From Pseudomonadota bacterium (GTDB taxonomy: Bacteria > Pseudomonadota > Alphaproteobacteria > Sphingomonadales > Sphingomonadaceae), in the NCBI GenBank assembly GCA_023418595.1, contig JAEZZI010000001.1:1-22133 (forward strand): a DNA stretch of 22,133 nt. The letters are read 5' to 3'. A program made the position numbers and the translations under genes. Of this stretch, positions 21,958 to 22,133 are shown in pieces. Within the stretch, counting starts at the first letter, position 1, and every line of letters begins with the position of its first letter. The notes under the pieces were generated by a model. The model was not told the DNA's origin and ran no database searches. It saw nothing but the letters and a program-made list of their open reading frames with translations.

Positions 21958-22133
21958 TCAATCATCACTCGCGGGCACATAGACCCGCGCGGCGTCGCTA
22001 AGCTTTTCGATCGCCTCGGCGATATGGCTTTCCTCGATCACCAGGGGCGGCAGGATGCGAACGACATTGTCGCCTGCGGCCACCAGCAGCAGCGCGTGAT
22101 GATCGCGGCAATGCGCGACGAAATCGCGCGAAA
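21958..22133 (-). CDS. argD: Acetylornithine aminotransferase, C-terminal part (runs off the window)
   Basis: The last 58 codons are visible and end with TGA at 21958-21960. The translation contains LLLVAAGDNVVRILPPLVIE and ends EKLSDAARVYVPASDD. The motif DNVVRILPPL is the characteristic C-terminal segment of class III PLP aminotransferases of the ArgD type. With argF directly downstream, acetylornithine aminotransferase (possibly also succinyldiaminopimelate transaminase) is the best reading. The PLP lysine lies outside the window. Confidence 0.88.
   Translation of the reverse strand, partial: SRDFVAHCRDHHALLLVAAGDNVVRILPPLVIEESHIAEAIEKLSDAARVYVPASDD

Noticed and set aside
1..22133. CRISPR array or defence island
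   Set aside because: No regularly spaced direct repeats, no cas, toxin-antitoxin, restriction or retron-like genes were seen. The repeats present are inverted and dispersed.

Overview
The window looks like chromosomal DNA of an alphaproteobacterium, most probably a sphingomonad (Sphingomonas or a close relative). This rests on the high GC content, the gene types and their arrangement (glnB-glnA behind a sigma-54 type promoter; argD-argF-hslO; queC-queE), an alphaproteobacterial type LexA box (GAAC-N7-GAAC) in front of dinB, and palindromic intergenic repeats typical of sphingomonads. The genus call is an inference. The content is mainly housekeeping genes. I found no phage, plasmid, CRISPR array or recognisable defence system.

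Layout. 1-124 is the edge of an IS5-type insertion sequence that continues off the left side. 166-4039 holds a metallophosphoesterase and map (methionine aminopeptidase) on the minus strand, then a short CinA-type molybdopterin-binding protein and dinB (polymerase IV) on the plus strand. 4148-4221 is tRNA-Gly(CCC), minus strand. 4258-6136 holds a serine hydrolase of the beta-lactamase fold and a DJ-1/PfpI protein, both minus. 6383-8229 is the nitrogen unit glnB-glnA. 8483-10600 carries a flavodoxin-fold reductase and an aldehyde dehydrogenase. 10802-13219 is purE-purK-hemF. 13359-15485 has a GNAT acetyltransferase facing two tandem membrane proteins. 15550-17489 has lipB, a tiny methionine-rich lipoprotein and a secreted four-cysteine protein. 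17661-18979 is queC-queE (queuosine precursor), minus, preceded by a structured non-coding stretch and a secreted DUF3617-like protein. 19789-22133 is the arginine unit argD(partial)-argF-hslO, minus.

How the genes work together. PII (GlnB) and glutamine synthetase form one nitrogen-controlled unit. PurE and PurK carry out consecutive steps of purine synthesis, with overlapping start and stop codons. QueE and QueC catalyse the consecutive conversion of carboxy-tetrahydropterin to CDG and then preQ0, again with overlapping codons. ArgD and ArgF are arginine enzymes, linked here to the redox chaperone Hsp33.

The main points of interest are regulatory and structural. They are an SOS-controlled and apparently leaderless dinB; a sigma-54 promoter with an upstream dyad at glnBA; three consecutive stem-loops, two followed by U-runs, upstream of queC; at least five families of palindromic repeats in the intergenic gaps, one supplying the Shine-Dalgarno of argF; and a Met/Asn/Asp repeat lipoprotein of unknown role. 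No clearly new multi-gene system is visible.
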